Below, in pieces: positions 18,759-30,057 of a stretch of 64,000 nt of DNA. The stretch is from positions 186,001-250,000 of the forward strand of contig NZ_CP102096.1 of the NCBI RefSeq assembly GCF_024582835.1, read 5' to 3'. The translations under genes and the position numbers were made by a program. Under the pieces are notes generated by a model, which had not been told where the DNA came from, made no database searches, and saw only the letters and a program-made list of their open reading frames with translations. Source of the DNA: Vibrio japonicus. Its GTDB lineage: Bacteria > Pseudomonadota > Gammaproteobacteria > Enterobacterales > Vibrionaceae. Numbering within the stretch: the first letter of the stretch is position 1; every line of letters starts with the position of its first letter.

Positions 18759-19298
18759 TTATGCCAGTGAATCCAGTTCAGCTAGAACTTCTTCTGCCCA
18801 AGTTACCCAAGCCTGACGAACCAGCAAGTTGCGTCTTAACGTGAGTCGCTCAAGGCGTTGCTGCTTATCTAACGTCGTAGGTGTTGGGTAATAAGCGTTT
18901 TCAATATCTTGGTAATGCGCGACCAGTCTACGGGACTCTTCAACCAATTCTGCCAGCTGTAATCGGAAAGGTTCTGAAGGTTGAACGGCACATGCCATTA
19001 ATTTGGCTGAAAACTCATCGCGCACGGTCGGGTGAGCGGTAGGTTGATCAAACCATTCGCCAAGTGCCGTACGTCCAGCGTCAGTAATTGAATAAACTTT
19101 ACGGTCAGGTTTCCCTTCTTGAGGTTCAAGCACGCAAGTGACTAAATCGTGCTGAGCCATTTTGTTTAGCTCACGATAAACTTGCTGGTGGCTTGCTTTC
19201 CAGAAGTAGCCGATAGTTGCGGAAAATTCTTTGGTGATATCGTAACCAGTTGCATCGCGTGTGCTCAGAACGGTTAAAATTACGTGTGGTAATGACAT
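18759..19298 (-). CDS. aphA: Quorum-sensing / virulence regulator AphA (PadR family)
   Basis: AphA is the low-cell-density master regulator of vibrios: with TcpPH-type partners it activates virulence genes and opposes LuxR/HapR/OpaR. The 179-residue protein has a PadR winged helix (1-85, starting MSLPHVILTVLSTRDATGYD, with WKASHQQVYRELNKM as recognition part) and a C-terminal antiparallel coiled coil for dimerisation (about 100-175). It is nearly identical to the V. cholerae protein as I recall it, including QEGKPDRKVYSIT. Gene order cysE-aphA-ppc is that of V. cholerae. It has a long 5' region with palindromes and Qrr-complementary segments. Confidence 0.95.
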   Translation of the reverse strand: MSLPHVILTVLSTRDATGYDITKEFSATIGYFWKASHQQVYRELNKMAQHDLVTCVLEPQEGKPDRKVYSITDAGRTALGEWFDQPTAHPTVRDEFSAKLMACAVQPSEPFRLQLAELVEESRRLVAHYQDIENAYYPTPTTLDKQQRLERLTLRRNLLVRQAWVTWAEEVLAELDSLA

Positions 19299-19397
19299 GT
19301 CTTCAATCCAAATTGGTCAATAAACTTCAAATAAAACTGCTTAGATACTGTTGTGCTTCTTTGGCACTTATCATCAGTAAAAGAAAGTTTAAGCAGC

Positions 19398-19444
19398 GCC
19401 AACATATGTTGGTCATGTCACCTTAAAAGCCGTTTATCACCTAG
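19398..19444 (-). promoter_or_regulatory. Candidate Qrr small-RNA pairing region of aphA mRNA
   Basis: The plus strand carries GCCAAC (19398-19403), GTCACCT (19416-19422) and CACCTAG (19438-19444). All are blocks of the conserved Qrr core as I recall it, so the aphA mRNA (minus strand) is complementary to them. In V. harveyi Qrr RNAs activate aphA. The palindrome CCAACATATGTTGG (19399-19412) in the same stretch could form an inhibitory hairpin. Confidence 0.4.
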
Positions 19445-19563
19445 GTCGAGACACTGGATAACTCGAAACGCTGTAATGTTGTTTTTGTTAATAATCTTTC
19501 AGCGGAGGAGTAGTATATCTAAATAATAAGCATAAAGTAGAATAGACGAGAGAAATACATTTA

Positions 19564-19595
19564 AAAAATTATAATTATCTAAAAATTATAATTAT
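19564..19595. repeat. AT-rich 15-bp direct repeat upstream of aphA
   Basis: AAAAATTATAATTAT occurs at 19564-19578 and again at 19581-19595, period 17. Each copy is partly palindromic. Such AT-only DNA often binds LuxR-type or H-NS proteins. Confidence 0.6.
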
Positions 19596-19675
19596 GTGGA
19601 TTTAAATTTTGTATTTTGAGTTTAAATGTCTCCTTCATCGGTCGTTGTATCTAGAGTTGTGATGGTTGAAAGAAC

Positions 19676-19703
19676 GCAAGGTTGGTATATATACCAACCT
19701 TGC
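19676..19703. repeat. 28-bp perfect palindrome between ppc and aphA leader
   Basis: GCAAGGTTGGTATA is followed directly by its reverse complement. It begins 22 bp after the ppc stop. As RNA it gives a long hairpin without a U run, so it may be a weak ppc terminator or a protein site. Confidence 0.6.
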
Positions 19704-19725
19704 TCATTTGGAAGTCAGCGAGTGG

Positions 19726-22359
19726 TTAACCAGTGTTACGCATGCCAGCTGCAATACCCGCAATGGTGACCATTAATGCTTCTTCAAGCTCGTTTGAGGT
19801 CTCTTCCGTTTGACGCGTACGGTAAAGAAGCTCCGCTTGTAACATATTCAACGGCTCGACATAGATATTACGCAGACGAATAGATTCTTGTCCCCAAGGG
19901 TCGCTTTGCATCAGGTTCTCGTTATTCTCTACGTTCAGTACCGCTTTGATATCTTTCTGTAGTTGCTCGCGAAGACGATCGCCCAGTGGTAGCAACTCAG
20001 GATCAGCGAGTCGCTCATCATAGTATCGAGAAATGTCGATATTACACTTGCTGTAAACCATTTCTAGCATACCAAGACGAGTGGAGAAGAATGGCCACTC
20101 GCGGCACATCTCTTCTAGTAGAGCCTGATGCCCTTTATCGACAGAATATTGAATTGCCTCACCAGCTCCTAACCAAGCAGGAAGAACTAAACGGTTTTGG
20201 CTCCATGAGAAAATCCAAGGAATAGCACGTAAGCTCTCAACGCCACCTTTCGGGTTACGTTTGGCTGGGCGAGAGCCAAGAGGTAGTTTTCCAAGCTCTA
20301 GCTCAGGTGTTGCTTGGCGGAAGTAAGGAACGAAATCAGGTTCACCACGCACTACCTTGCGGTAAGCTTCGCAACTTACTTCAGATAATACATTCATCAG
20401 ATCGCGCCATTCCTGCTTTGGCTCTGGTGGTGGCAGTAGATTCGCTTCAAGGATCGCGCTCGAGTACAAGTTAAAGCTATTCACAGCAACTTCAGGTAAA
20501 CCAAGCTTAAAGCGGATCATTTCGCCTTGCTCTGTGACTCGTAGACCGCCTTTTAGGCTCTTAGGTGGCTGAGAAAGTAATGCTGCGTGCGCTGGAGCAC
20601 CACCTCGACCTATGGTACCGCCACGGCCATGGAATAGCGTAAGTTCAATGCCTGCTTCTTCAGCCACATTCACCAGAGATTCCATCGCGTGGTATTGGGC
20701 CCAACCCGCAGACATCACACCTGCATCTTTGGCGGAATCTGAATAACCAATCATGACCATTTGGTGATTTTGGATAAAGCCTCGGTAAAGATCGATGCTC
20801 ATCAGTTGCTTAATCACAGACTCCGCATTGTTTAAGTCATCCAATGTTTCAAACAGTGGACATACATCCATGCGGTATGGACAGCCTGATTCTTGGAGCA
20901 GTAGATGGACGGCCAGAACGTCAGAGGCGGTTCTCGCCATCGAAATAACGTAGGCACCGAATGCTTCACGCGGTTGAAGAGCGACAATCTTACAGGTGTC
21001 CAAAACCTCTTTGACTGGCTCTGATGGTTCCCAATCACGCGGAAGAAGAGGGCGTTTTGACGCCAATTCGTTAGTCAAAAAGGCAATCTTATCTTGTTCG
21101 CTCCATTGGTCGTAGTCACCAATGCCAAGGTAGCGAGTTAGCTCTGACAGTACGTCTGAGTGGCGTGTGCTTTCTTGTCGGATATCGAGGCGGACAAGGT
21201 GTACACCAAACGCTTTGATTCGGCGTAGAGTATCGAGCAGAGAACCATCGGCGATAATACCCATGCCACACTCATGCAGCGATTGATAACAGGCATAAAG
21301 GGGTTCCCAAAGCTGCTCTACGCGCTGTAGAGGAGCTTTAACAGCAAGCTTTTGGCCGTTAATTTTCGCGTCGAGAATCTCTTTTGTTTCGTTTAAGAGT
21401 GAGCGAAGCCCTTTCAAGATTGCACGGTAAGGTTCGTGTTCGTCATTACCCGCTAGTGCACGAACTGCATCGTTACAGCGAGTCATAGACAATTCGCTGA
21501 TCAGTTCGTTCACGTCATTGAGGTAAAGATCGGCCGCTTTCCAGCGTGATAGCAGCATCACTTCACGCGTGACGGTATGAGTCACAAACGGGTTACCATC
21601 ACGGTCACCGCCCATCCATGATGAGAAATGAACAGGTCGAGCATCAATTGGCAAGCCTTCACCGAGATAGTCCTTTAGGCGTACATCCATTTCACGCAGG
21701 AAGTCTGGCACGGCTTCCCACAGAGAGTTTTCCACAACCGCGAAACCCCATTTGGCTTCATCCAGAGGAGTAGGGCGCTGCTTACGGATAGTATCTGAGT
21801 GCCAACTTTGGGCGATAAGTTGTTCTAAGCGACGCTCTGTTTTTTGACGCTCTTTTACCGATAAGTCGCTAAGCTCAAGTTTTGAAAGGCACTCGTTGAT
21901 TTTGACCAGTTTATTGATCATCGTGCGACGGGTAATTTCTGTCGGGTGAGCGGTAAGAACAAGTTCAATATTTAGATCACGAACGGCTTGTGCGGTATCC
22001 AATTTGCTGACTTTGTTTTCGCTAAGTTTTGAAAACAGAGAGTTGATGGAATCTGGCTCACAAACGTGGGCATCACAGTGGCGAGAAATCGTGTGATATT
22101 GCTCTGCCATGTTGGTCAGGTTTAGAAATTGGTTGAAAGCATGAGCGACAGGGGTGAGTTGCTCATTAGGCAGGTTTTTAATTTCTTCGATTAAGCTCTC
22201 TCGGTCATCCTTATTCCCAGCTAGGGCGGATTTGGAAAGCTTACGAATTGTTTCTACTTTCTCTAGAAGTTCCTCTCCATGTGCATCCTTGATGGTGTTA
22301 CCGAGCAAATGTCCAAGCATGCTCACATTACTTCTGAGTGCAGAGTATTTCTCATTCAT
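19726..22359 (-). CDS. ppc: Phosphoenolpyruvate carboxylase
   Basis: Ppc carboxylates phosphoenolpyruvate to oxaloacetate, the main anaplerotic step. ATG 22359 (preceded by AGGA) gives 877 residues against 883 in E. coli; a longer in-frame start adds 32 non-family residues. Catalytic His138 lies in [12 protein letters not shown]. The [10 protein letters not shown] loop and the glycine-rich [16 protein letters not shown] carry active-site lysine and arginines. The C-terminal MRNTG is the conserved allosteric tail. It is monocistronic. Confidence 0.98.
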   Translation of the reverse strand: MNEKYSALRSNVSMLGHLLGNTIKDAHGEELLEKVETIRKLSKSALAGNKDDRESLIEEIKNLPNEQLTPVAHAFNQFLNLTNMAEQYHTISRHCDAHVCEPDSINSLFSKLSENKVSKLDTAQAVRDLNIELVLTAHPTEITRRTMINKLVKINECLSKLELSDLSVKERQKTERRLEQLIAQSWHSDTIRKQRPTPLDEAKWGFAVVENSLWEAVPDFLREMDVRLKDYLGEGLPIDARPVHFSSWMGGDRDGNPFVTHTVTREVMLLSRWKAADLYLNDVNELISELSMTRCNDAVRALAGNDEHEPYRAILKGLRSLLNETKEILDAKINGQKLAVKAPLQRVEQLWEPLYACYQSLHECGMGIIADGSLLDTLRRIKAFGVHLVRLDIRQESTRHSDVLSELTRYLGIGDYDQWSEQDKIAFLTNELASKRPLLPRDWEPSEPVKEVLDTCKIVALQPREAFGAYVISMARTASDVLAVHLLLQESGCPYRMDVCPLFETLDDLNNAESVIKQLMSIDLYRGFIQNHQMVMIGYSDSAKDAGVMSAGWAQYHAMESLVNVAEEAGIELTLFHGRGGTIGRGGAPAHAALLSQPPKSLKGGLRVTEQGEMIRFKLGLPEVAVNSFNLYSSAILEANLLPPPEPKQEWRDLMNVLSEVSCEAYRKVVRGEPDFVPYFRQATPELELGKLPLGSRPAKRNPKGGVESLRAIPWIFSWSQNRLVLPAWLGAGEAIQYSVDKGHQALLEEMCREWPFFSTRLGMLEMVYSKCNIDISRYYDERLADPELLPLGDRLREQLQKDIKAVLNVENNENLMQSDPWGQESIRLRNIYVEPLNMLQAELLYRTRQTEETSNELEEALMVTIAGIAAGMRNTG

Positions 22360-22562
22360 TGTCGTCCTGCCTTGTAAAAAAATTACATCCAATGTTCTTT
22401 TGTCAGGTTCCCAATCTAGCGAAAAATGTCGCTTCGAGTCAATTATCGTATGCAAAGTTTGCAGATATAGTTCAATTCGAACGGATTTATAGAGTTCAGT
22501 ACATAGATGGGTTGTATTGAAAATTTATTACAAAATCAGACTGATTGCAGCGTACAAAGCAC

Positions 22563-22590
22563 GACTAGGGACAAATCGTTGTCCCTAGTC
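22563..22590 (-). terminator. argE terminator hairpin
   Basis: Perfect 12-bp arms GACTAGGGACAA and TTGTCCCTAGTC (22563-22574 / 22579-22590) with an ATCG loop, 9 bp after argE. Read leftwards it is followed by only a short U-rich stretch. Confidence 0.75.
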
Positions 22591-22598
22591 TCAGAAGT

Positions 22599-23735
22599 TT
22601 AAAAGCAGTACTTATACATGGCTTTGGAGAGAATATTAACCGTTGGGTCAATGAACTCAAAAGCTAAGAATTCGTCAGGTTGATGTGCTTGATCGATGGA
22701 GCCCGGCCCAAGCACAAGTGTAGGACAAAGTTCTTGAAGGAATGGCGCTTCCGTACAGTAATTGACCGTTTGAGAGTCCGTGCCGCATATCTCTTCAACA
22801 CCACCGATAAAAGGATGATCATGTTGGCATTCATACCCTGGAATGGGTTCATGAAGCGGAGTGACTTCGATGCGTCCTGGCCATTTTGCCTCTACTTCTT
22901 TTAGTGCTCCCCTCAACAAGTTGTCGAGTCCGTCTAAACTAATGCCAGGAAGTGGGCGGACATCGTAATGAAGTTCGCAGCAACCACAGATTCTATTTGC
23001 GCTATCGCCGCCATGAATATGCCCCAGGTTCATGGTTGGGTTTGGGATGGCGAACCCAGGGTGATGGTACTCTTTTATCAGCTTGTCTCTTAACTGCATT
23101 AACGCAAATAACACTTCATACATAATTTCGATGGCATTAACGCCTAATGCCGGGTCCGACGAGTGCCCCGATTTCCCTGTAATTCTAATGGCATTACCAA
23201 TGTGACCTTTGTGGCCGCGAATCGGCACCAAACTTGTCGGTTCACCAATGATGCAGTAGTCGGGTTTAAAAGGTGCATTTTCAGTAAAGTGGCGCGCACC
23301 CAACATTGTGGTTTCTTCGTCACACGTTGCCAAAACATAGAGTGGTTTCGTTTGCTTACTCCAGTCCACCTTTTTCACCGCTTCAATGATAAAAGCGAAA
23401 AAGCCTTTCATATCGGCGGTTCCCAAACCATAAAAGCGATTATTGGCTTCGGTTAGGGCGTGCGGGTTGAAGCTCCAACGGCCTTCATCAAATGGCACGG
23501 TATCGCTATGTCCTGAAAGCAATAAGCCACCTTCACCGCTTCCTTTCTTCGCGATTAGGTTTTGTTTGCCTGGTGCTACGTCTTGTATCTCGACATCAAA
23601 CCCAACATCTTTTAACCACCCAGCCAGCTTTTCAATGACTTGAGCATTACCTTCATCCCAACTTGGATCAGTAGAGCTAATAGACGAGGTGGAAATTAGG
23701 CCTCTATAGACCTCTTTGAAACTAGGCAATTGCAT
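22599..23735 (-). CDS. argE: Acetylornithine deacetylase ArgE
   Basis: ArgE hydrolyses N-acetylornithine to ornithine in the linear arginine pathway. The 378-residue protein is an M20-family di-zinc enzyme with His76 and Asp78 in SGHSDTVPF, the catalytic glutamate pair in [12 protein letters not shown], and a dimerisation lid domain (about 180-290). It is divergent from argCBG, the same arrangement as in E. coli, with ARG-box-like half-sites between them. Having ArgE together with an ArgH-linked acetyltransferase implies the linear rather than the recycling pathway. Confidence 0.95.
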   Translation of the reverse strand: MQLPSFKEVYRGLISTSSISSTDPSWDEGNAQVIEKLAGWLKDVGFDVEIQDVAPGKQNLIAKKGSGEGGLLLSGHSDTVPFDEGRWSFNPHALTEANNRFYGLGTADMKGFFAFIIEAVKKVDWSKQTKPLYVLATCDEETTMLGARHFTENAPFKPDYCIIGEPTSLVPIRGHKGHIGNAIRITGKSGHSSDPALGVNAIEIMYEVLFALMQLRDKLIKEYHHPGFAIPNPTMNLGHIHGGDSANRICGCCELHYDVRPLPGISLDGLDNLLRGALKEVEAKWPGRIEVTPLHEPIPGYECQHDHPFIGGVEEICGTDSQTVNYCTEAPFLQELCPTLVLGPGSIDQAHQPDEFLAFEFIDPTVNILSKAMYKYCF

Positions 23736-23763
23736 ATTTAGTTTACGTTCCCTGTTGACATAA

Positions 23764-23808
23764 ATTCATTAAGAAGGTAAAACACATAATAAATCAGTTT
23801 TAATGAAT
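23764..23808. promoter_or_regulatory. Inverted ARG-box-like half-sites in argE-argC region
   Basis: ATTCATTA (23764-23771) and TAATGAAT (23801-23808) are perfect inverted copies resembling the TGAAT/ATTCA halves of ARG boxes bound by ArgR. Neither flank gives a full 18-bp box, and the spacing is longer than in E. coli, so this is tentative. Confidence 0.4.
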
Positions 23809-23889
23809 AAAAAACCGTTAAATCTGTATTTTGGTAAATTTGTAGTCACTATGAAGGTGGCTAGTTTCAACGAAAAACGGATGTCTGAA

Positions 23890-24891
23890 ATGCTGAAAAC
23901 CACCATCATTGGCGCGAGTGGATACACAGGAGCAGAATTGGCTCTTATGGTTCACAAGCACCCTGAACTTACGCTAACAGGTTTGTATGTGTCCGCCAAT
24001 AGCGTGGATGCAGGAAAAAGCATTTCCGAGTTGCACCGTAAGCTGGCAGGGATTGTTGATGCTCCGGTTCAGCCCTTAACAGATGTCGACAATGTCGCGA
24101 AGAATTGTGATGTTGTCTTTTTGGCAACGGCACATGAGGTCAGTCACGACCTCGCTCAGCAGTTTTTAGCTCAAGATTGTCAGGTTTTTGATCTGTCAGG
24201 TGCGTTTCGTGTAAAGCAAGACGGTTTCTATCCAAAATACTACGGTTTTGAACATAAACATGAAGTTCTACTGGATAACTCTGTATATGGATTAGCGGAG
24301 TGGAATTCAGAAGCAATTAAACAAAGTCAGTTGATTGCAGTACCAGGTTGTTACCCGACCGCATCTCAGTTAGCGATTAAGCCGCTATTGACGAGTGGCT
24401 TGGTTGATACAGCGCAATGGCCAGTCATCAACGCAACCAGCGGGGTTTCAGGTGCAGGCAGAAAAGCAACGCTGAACAACAGCTTTTGCGAAGTAAGTTT
24501 AAAACCTTACGGCGTGTTCAATCACCGTCATCAGCCGGAAATTGCGAGCCATTTAGGCTGTGATGTCATCTTCACACCGCATTTAGGCAATTTCAAAAGA
24601 GGCATTTTGGCGACCATCACGATGAAACTGGCCCAAAATGTCACAGAGAAACAAGTACAAGAAGCGTTTGAATCAGCATATCAGGGTAAACCTGCGGTAC
24701 GTTTACTAGCGGATGAATTACCAAGCATTCAAAACGTTGAAAATACCCCTTTCTGCGACATTGGCTGGAAGGTACAAGGCGAGCACATCATCGTAGTGTC
24801 CGCGATTGACAACTTATTAAAAGGTGCATCGAGTCAAGCGATGCAGTGTTTAAACATCCACTTCGGATTTCCAGAACTAACTGCCCTTATT
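23890..24891 (+). CDS. argC: N-acetyl-gamma-glutamyl-phosphate reductase ArgC
   Basis: ArgC reduces N-acetylglutamyl phosphate to the semialdehyde with NADPH, third step of arginine synthesis. Start ATG 23890 gives [18 protein letters not shown], the canonical N-terminal NADP motif; an upstream in-frame ATG adds 29 unrelated residues. The product is 334 residues with catalytic Cys154 in AVPGCYPTA and the HRHQPEI histidine region. It is first gene of argCBG, with argB close behind. Confidence 0.96.
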
Positions 24892-24917
24892 TAAGTAAGT
24901 AGGCAAAGGAAAAAGTG

Positions 24918-25709
24918 ATGACAGATAACAATCAAACTCCATTAGTGATCAAATTAGGCGGTGCTGCACTGTCGTGTACTGAGACTCTAAGTAAAGTATT
25001 TGGCGCAATTGCTGATTACCAAGCACAGGCTCAGCGACGAATTGTGATCGTCCACGGGGGAGGTTATCTGGTGGACGATCTCATGACGCAACTTCAACTG
25101 AAAACAGTGAAGAAAGATGGGCTACGCGTAACACCTTACGACCAAATTGGTGTCATCGCAGGTGCGCTTGCTGGAACAGCGAACAAAATGCTGCAAGGCC
25201 AAGCGATCAAAGATGGTTTGAATGCGGTGGGATTGAGCCTAGCTGACGGTGGTTTATGCCAAGTGTCGGAACTTGATCCAGAGCTAGGAGCTGTGGGTAA
25301 AGCGTCACCAGGCAAGTCAGATGTTGTACAGGCAATTTTGTCAGTGGGGGCTTTACCGATCATCAGCTCAATTGGCCTTACGGCTGACGGGCAAATGATG
25401 AATGTGAACGCAGACCAAGCTGCTGTGGCTGTTGCGGGAGCGTTAGATGCAGAGTTAGTTCTGCTTTCGGATGTCAGCGGCGTGCTGGACGGTAAAGGGC
25501 ATTTGATTAAGAGACTGAATCAGCAAGAAGCTGAGGCTCTAATTAAAGGTCACGTCATCACCGATGGGATGATCGTCAAAGTCAATGCAGCTTTGGAAGC
25601 GGCGAACGATTTAGGCCGCCCAATCGAAGTGGCAACATGGCGTTATCCAGAAAAGCTGACTGAGCTATTCGCTGGACAAAGTATTGGAACACAATTCTTA
25701 CCGCAATAG
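24918..25709 (+). CDS. argB: Acetylglutamate kinase ArgB
   Basis: ArgB phosphorylates N-acetylglutamate, the second arginine step. ATG 24918 has AAGGA 7 bp upstream and yields 263 residues. The amino-acid-kinase fold is clear: [10 protein letters not shown] for ATP phosphates, [11 protein letters not shown] for acetylglutamate, and [12 protein letters not shown]. The absence of the extra N-terminal helix of arginine-inhibited ArgB proteins suggests an arginine-insensitive dimer, as in E. coli (inference). It is between argC and argG. Confidence 0.96.
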   Translation: MTDNNQTPLVIKLGGAALSCTETLSKVFGAIADYQAQAQRRIVIVHGGGYLVDDLMTQLQLKTVKKDGLRVTPYDQIGVIAGALAGTANKMLQGQAIKDGLNAVGLSLADGGLCQVSELDPELGAVGKASPGKSDVVQAILSVGALPIISSIGLTADGQMMNVNADQAAVAVAGALDAELVLLSDVSGVLDGKGHLIKRLNQQEAEALIKGHVITDGMIVKVNAALEAANDLGRPIEVATWRYPEKLTELFAGQSIGTQFLPQ

Positions 25710-25790
25710 GCGTTAAGAAAATAAAACAAATAGGATGTACCCATAGCACTGACCGCCATGCGCAGCGCTGGGATTTTTGGAGAAAAGAAA

Positions 25791-27005
25791 ATGAGCAAAG
25801 CAAAAGTAAATAAAGTAGTTGTCGCGTACTCTGGCGGTCTGGATACTTCAGTCATCATTCCATGGTTAAAAGAAAATTATGACTGTGAAGTTATCGCGTT
25901 TGTTGCAGATGTTGGTCAGGGTGATGAAGAACTGATTGGCATTGAAGATAAAGCCAAAGCGTCAGGCGCATCAGAGTGTTATGTTGTCGACCTTAAAGAA
26001 GAAATGGTGGCAGATTATATTTACCCAACACTAAAAACGGGTGCGTACTACGAAGGTAAATACCTACTAGGTACGTCTATGGCGCGTCCAATCATCGCTA
26101 AGGCGCAAGTAGAAGTAGCACGTAAAGTTGGCGCAGATGCGTTGTGCCACGGTTGTACAGGTAAAGGTAACGACCAAGTGCGTTTTGAAGGTGCGTTTGC
26201 CGCATTAGCACCAGACCTACACGTGATTGCGCCGTGGCGTGAGTGGGATCTTGTCAGTCGTGAAGAGTGTCTGGATTACCTAGCTGAGCGAAACATTCCT
26301 TGTAGTGCATCACTGACAAAAATCTACTCGCGTGACGCAAACGCATGGCACATTTCAACAGAAGGTGGCGTGCTAGAAGATACATGGAATGCGCCAAACG
26401 AAGATTGCTGGGTTTGGACTGTTGACCCAGAGCAAGCACCGAATGAAGCAGAATATGTCACACTCCAAGTTGAGAAAGGTGAAGTCGTCGCTGTTAATGG
26501 TGAAAAGATGACGCCATACAACGTATTGGTTAACCTAAACGAGATAGGTGCAAAACACGGTGTTGGTCGTATTGATATCGTGGAAAACCGTCTAGTGGGT
26601 ATGAAGTCTCGTGGATGTTACGAAACTCCGGGAGGCACGATTATTATGGAAGCGCTGCGTGCGGTTGAACAACTTGTGCTAGATAAAGCGTCTTTTGAAT
26701 TCCGTGAAGAGTTGGGCGTAAAAGCCTCTCACCTTGTTTATGATGGTCGCTGGTTTACGCCTCTATGTAGTTCAATTCTTGCGGCTACAGAAGAGCTGGC
26801 GAAAGACGTGAACGGTGAAGTGGTTGTGAAGCTTTACAAAGGTCAGGCTACGGTGACTCAAAAACGTTCTGAAAACAGCTTGTACTGTGAACAGTTTGCA
26901 ACCTTTGGGGAAGATGAAGTTTACGACCAAAGTCACGCAGAAGGCTTTATCCGTCTTTACTCTCTGGCTAGCCGTATCCGCGCGTTAAACAGTCAAAAGA
27001 AGTAA
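25791..27005 (+). CDS. argG: Argininosuccinate synthase ArgG
   Basis: ArgG joins citrulline and aspartate using ATP. ATG 25791 (GGAG 8 bp upstream) gives a 404-residue protein starting [20 protein letters not shown], where AYSGGLDTS (12-20) is the PP-loop ATP motif; an earlier in-frame start is not supported. Substrate motifs [13 protein letters not shown] and [11 protein letters not shown] are present. It is last gene of argCBG, followed by a long-stem terminator that separates it from argH. Confidence 0.97.
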   Translation: MSKAKVNKVVVAYSGGLDTSVIIPWLKENYDCEVIAFVADVGQGDEELIGIEDKAKASGASECYVVDLKEEMVADYIYPTLKTGAYYEGKYLLGTSMARPIIAKAQVEVARKVGADALCHGCTGKGNDQVRFEGAFAALAPDLHVIAPWREWDLVSREECLDYLAERNIPCSASLTKIYSRDANAWHISTEGGVLEDTWNAPNEDCWVWTVDPEQAPNEAEYVTLQVEKGEVVAVNGEKMTPYNVLVNLNEIGAKHGVGRIDIVENRLVGMKSRGCYETPGGTIIMEALRAVEQLVLDKASFEFREELGVKASHLVYDGRWFTPLCSSILAATEELAKDVNGEVVVKLYKGQATVTQKRSENSLYCEQFATFGEDEVYDQSHAEGFIRLYSLASRIRALNSQKK

Positions 27006-27035
27006 CGCTCAGTCACTGCTGATTTCTTCCTAGTA

Positions 27036-27069
27036 ATCAAAGCCCACCTATTTTCAGGTGGGCTTTGAT
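27036..27069 (+). terminator. argCBG terminator
   Basis: Fourteen-base perfect arms ATCAAAGCCCACCT and AGGTGGGCTTTGAT (27036-27049 / 27056-27069) with a 6-nt loop, 30 bp after argG. Confidence 0.8.
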
Positions 27070-27237
27070 GTATTTAGCGTACAGAAAATGCAACAGTGCG
27101 ACCATGAATAAATATGTAAAAATAATGAATTAATACTTTATTTTTGTTTGGAATTACCGTAACTTTGAACCATCAAAAAAATACTGAATTCGATTCAGAG
27201 ATTGTATAGTCAAAATCGCTGTTATTAACAACAGTGA

Positions 27238-29136
<1,899 letters not shown>

Positions 29137-29201
29137 CTTGTTGAGTTGGAAGGGGCTAAAAAAAGATCAAAAAAGATCGTATATTTTTTGGAACCTTCAT
29201 G

Positions 29202-29236
29202 AAAAAGCAGAGTCTATAAATATACCACTGCTTTTT
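29202..29236 (+). terminator. First terminator after argH
   Basis: Perfect arms AAAAAGCAG (29202-29210) and CTGCTTTTT (29228-29236) with a 17-nt loop and T run. Confidence 0.7.
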
Positions 29237-29254
29237 CTTAGACAAATCTAAGAG

Positions 29255-29289
29255 AGCCCCGGAACCGAAGTTGGTTTTGGGGCTTTTTT
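29255..29289 (+). terminator. Second terminator after argH
   Basis: AGCCCC pairs with GGGGCT and AACC with GGTT, bridged by G-U pairs, followed by TTTTTT. It lies only 18 bp after the first terminator. Confidence 0.8.
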
Positions 29290-29330
29290 CTATCTATCGC
29301 TTTTTCCTTTATCCCTTATTTTACTCTCCC

Positions 29331-29585
29331 CTAGGCTTTCACTTTGCCTTTACGCCAAGGCAAAATGACGTAATGCATCCAAAGGTGGAGCGCCAATAAG
29401 GAGTGAAACGCAATTCCTGCAAAGATAAGCGTAATAGACTCAATACTTTTAGGGTCACTTCTACAAAACCACCACCATACTACCCAGCAAAGGACGGAAA
29501 GTACGGTAAGTTGGTTCATACAACGTCGGCATCGCCCAATTTTTTCCCGAAACCAATGATGTTTCTCACAGTAATGACATGTCAT
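29331..29585 (-). CDS. DUF3624-family small membrane protein
   Basis: An 84-residue protein from ATG 29585. It starts MTCHYCEKHHWFREKIGRC and has two CxxC pairs (CHYC and CRRC, residues 3-6 and 19-22) that look like a small zinc ribbon. Two membrane helices follow (about 25-41 and 49-75), and the end is basic. I recognise the pattern as DUF3624, found mostly in vibrios and relatives; function unknown. It is divergent from ridA with 66 bp between starts, so they may share a control region. Upstream in-frame extension to 29771 would overlap ridA and is rejected. Confidence 0.8.
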   Translation of the reverse strand: MTCHYCEKHHWFREKIGRCRRCMNQLTVLSVLCWVVWWWFCRSDPKSIESITLIFAGIAFHSLLALHLWMHYVILPWRKGKVKA

Positions 29586-29651
29586 GGTGATTAAATATTC
29601 TGTAACATACCCAGTCTTAGAACATCCTAACCCAACGTGAAAGTGAGAAAA

Positions 29652-29999
29652 ATGATCGAACGTCAACAAACTAAACAGCGTATGAGCCGTATCGTAAAAC
29701 ATAACGGAGTGATCTACCTGTGTGGTCAAGTGTGTGCAGATGCGACACAGGGCATTACAGAGCAAACACAAACTATGCTGGATAAAGTGGAAGAGCTACT
29801 GCTAGAAGCGGGCAGTGACAAAGAGCACATGCTTTCTGCGACAATCTATCTAAAGGATATGCAGGACTTCCAAGAAATGAATGCGGTATGGGATGCGTGG
29901 GTTCCTGAAGGTCACGCACCTGCACGTGCATGTGTAACGGCTGACATGGCGCGTGACGCTTTGTTGGTTGAAATCTCAGTGATCGCTGCAGAGAAATAA
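29652..29999 (+). CDS. RidA/YjgF family enamine/imine deaminase
   Basis: A 115-residue RidA-superfamily protein, the group that hydrolyses reactive 2-aminoacrylate and other imines and protects PLP enzymes. Family signatures are visible: [30 protein letters not shown], and the substrate-binding Arg92 in [11 protein letters not shown] 29652 is chosen because GTG 29637 would add five non-family residues. It is probably a RidA subfamily member (Rid2-7 type) rather than RidA itself, since the N-terminus is different. It has a strong terminator. Confidence 0.88.
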   Translation: MIERQQTKQRMSRIVKHNGVIYLCGQVCADATQGITEQTQTMLDKVEELLLEAGSDKEHMLSATIYLKDMQDFQEMNAVWDAWVPEGHAPARACVTADMARDALLVEISVIAAEK

Positions 30000-30005
30000 A
30001 AAAAG

Positions 30006-30034
30006 AAACGAGCCAATTCGTTGGCTCGTTTTTA
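30006..30034 (+). terminator. ridA-family gene terminator
   Basis: AAACGAGCCAA, TTCG loop, TTGGCTCGTTT and more T (30006-30034), directly after the stop codon. Confidence 0.92.
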
Positions 30035-30057
30035 TCTTTTTGTGTCTGAGGATTGGT

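Larger units (their letters stand above)
19299..19725 (-). other. aphA upstream region / long leader
   Basis: Four hundred and twenty-seven bases without a gene, between aphA and the 3' end of ppc. It contains a 14-bp perfect palindrome at 19399-19412, short segments complementary to Qrr RNA (19398-19444), a very AT-rich block with a 15-bp direct repeat at 19564-19595, and a 28-bp perfect palindrome at 19676-19703. It is the expected site of quorum-sensing control. I did not find a full 20-bp LuxR-type operator by eye. Confidence 0.55.

Noticed and set aside
23803..23889. Upstream start of argC
   Set aside because: It would place residues before the canonical NADP motif and covers the probable argE-argC operator.
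27186..27200. Cra (FruR) site before argH
   Set aside because: CTGAATTCGATTCAG has one base more than the Cra palindrome and the gene is not a typical Cra target. Kept only as a doubtful control element.
29586..29771. N-terminal extension of the DUF3624 gene to 29771
   Set aside because: It would overlap divergent ridA and adds residues unlike the family; ATG 29585 gives the expected N-terminus.
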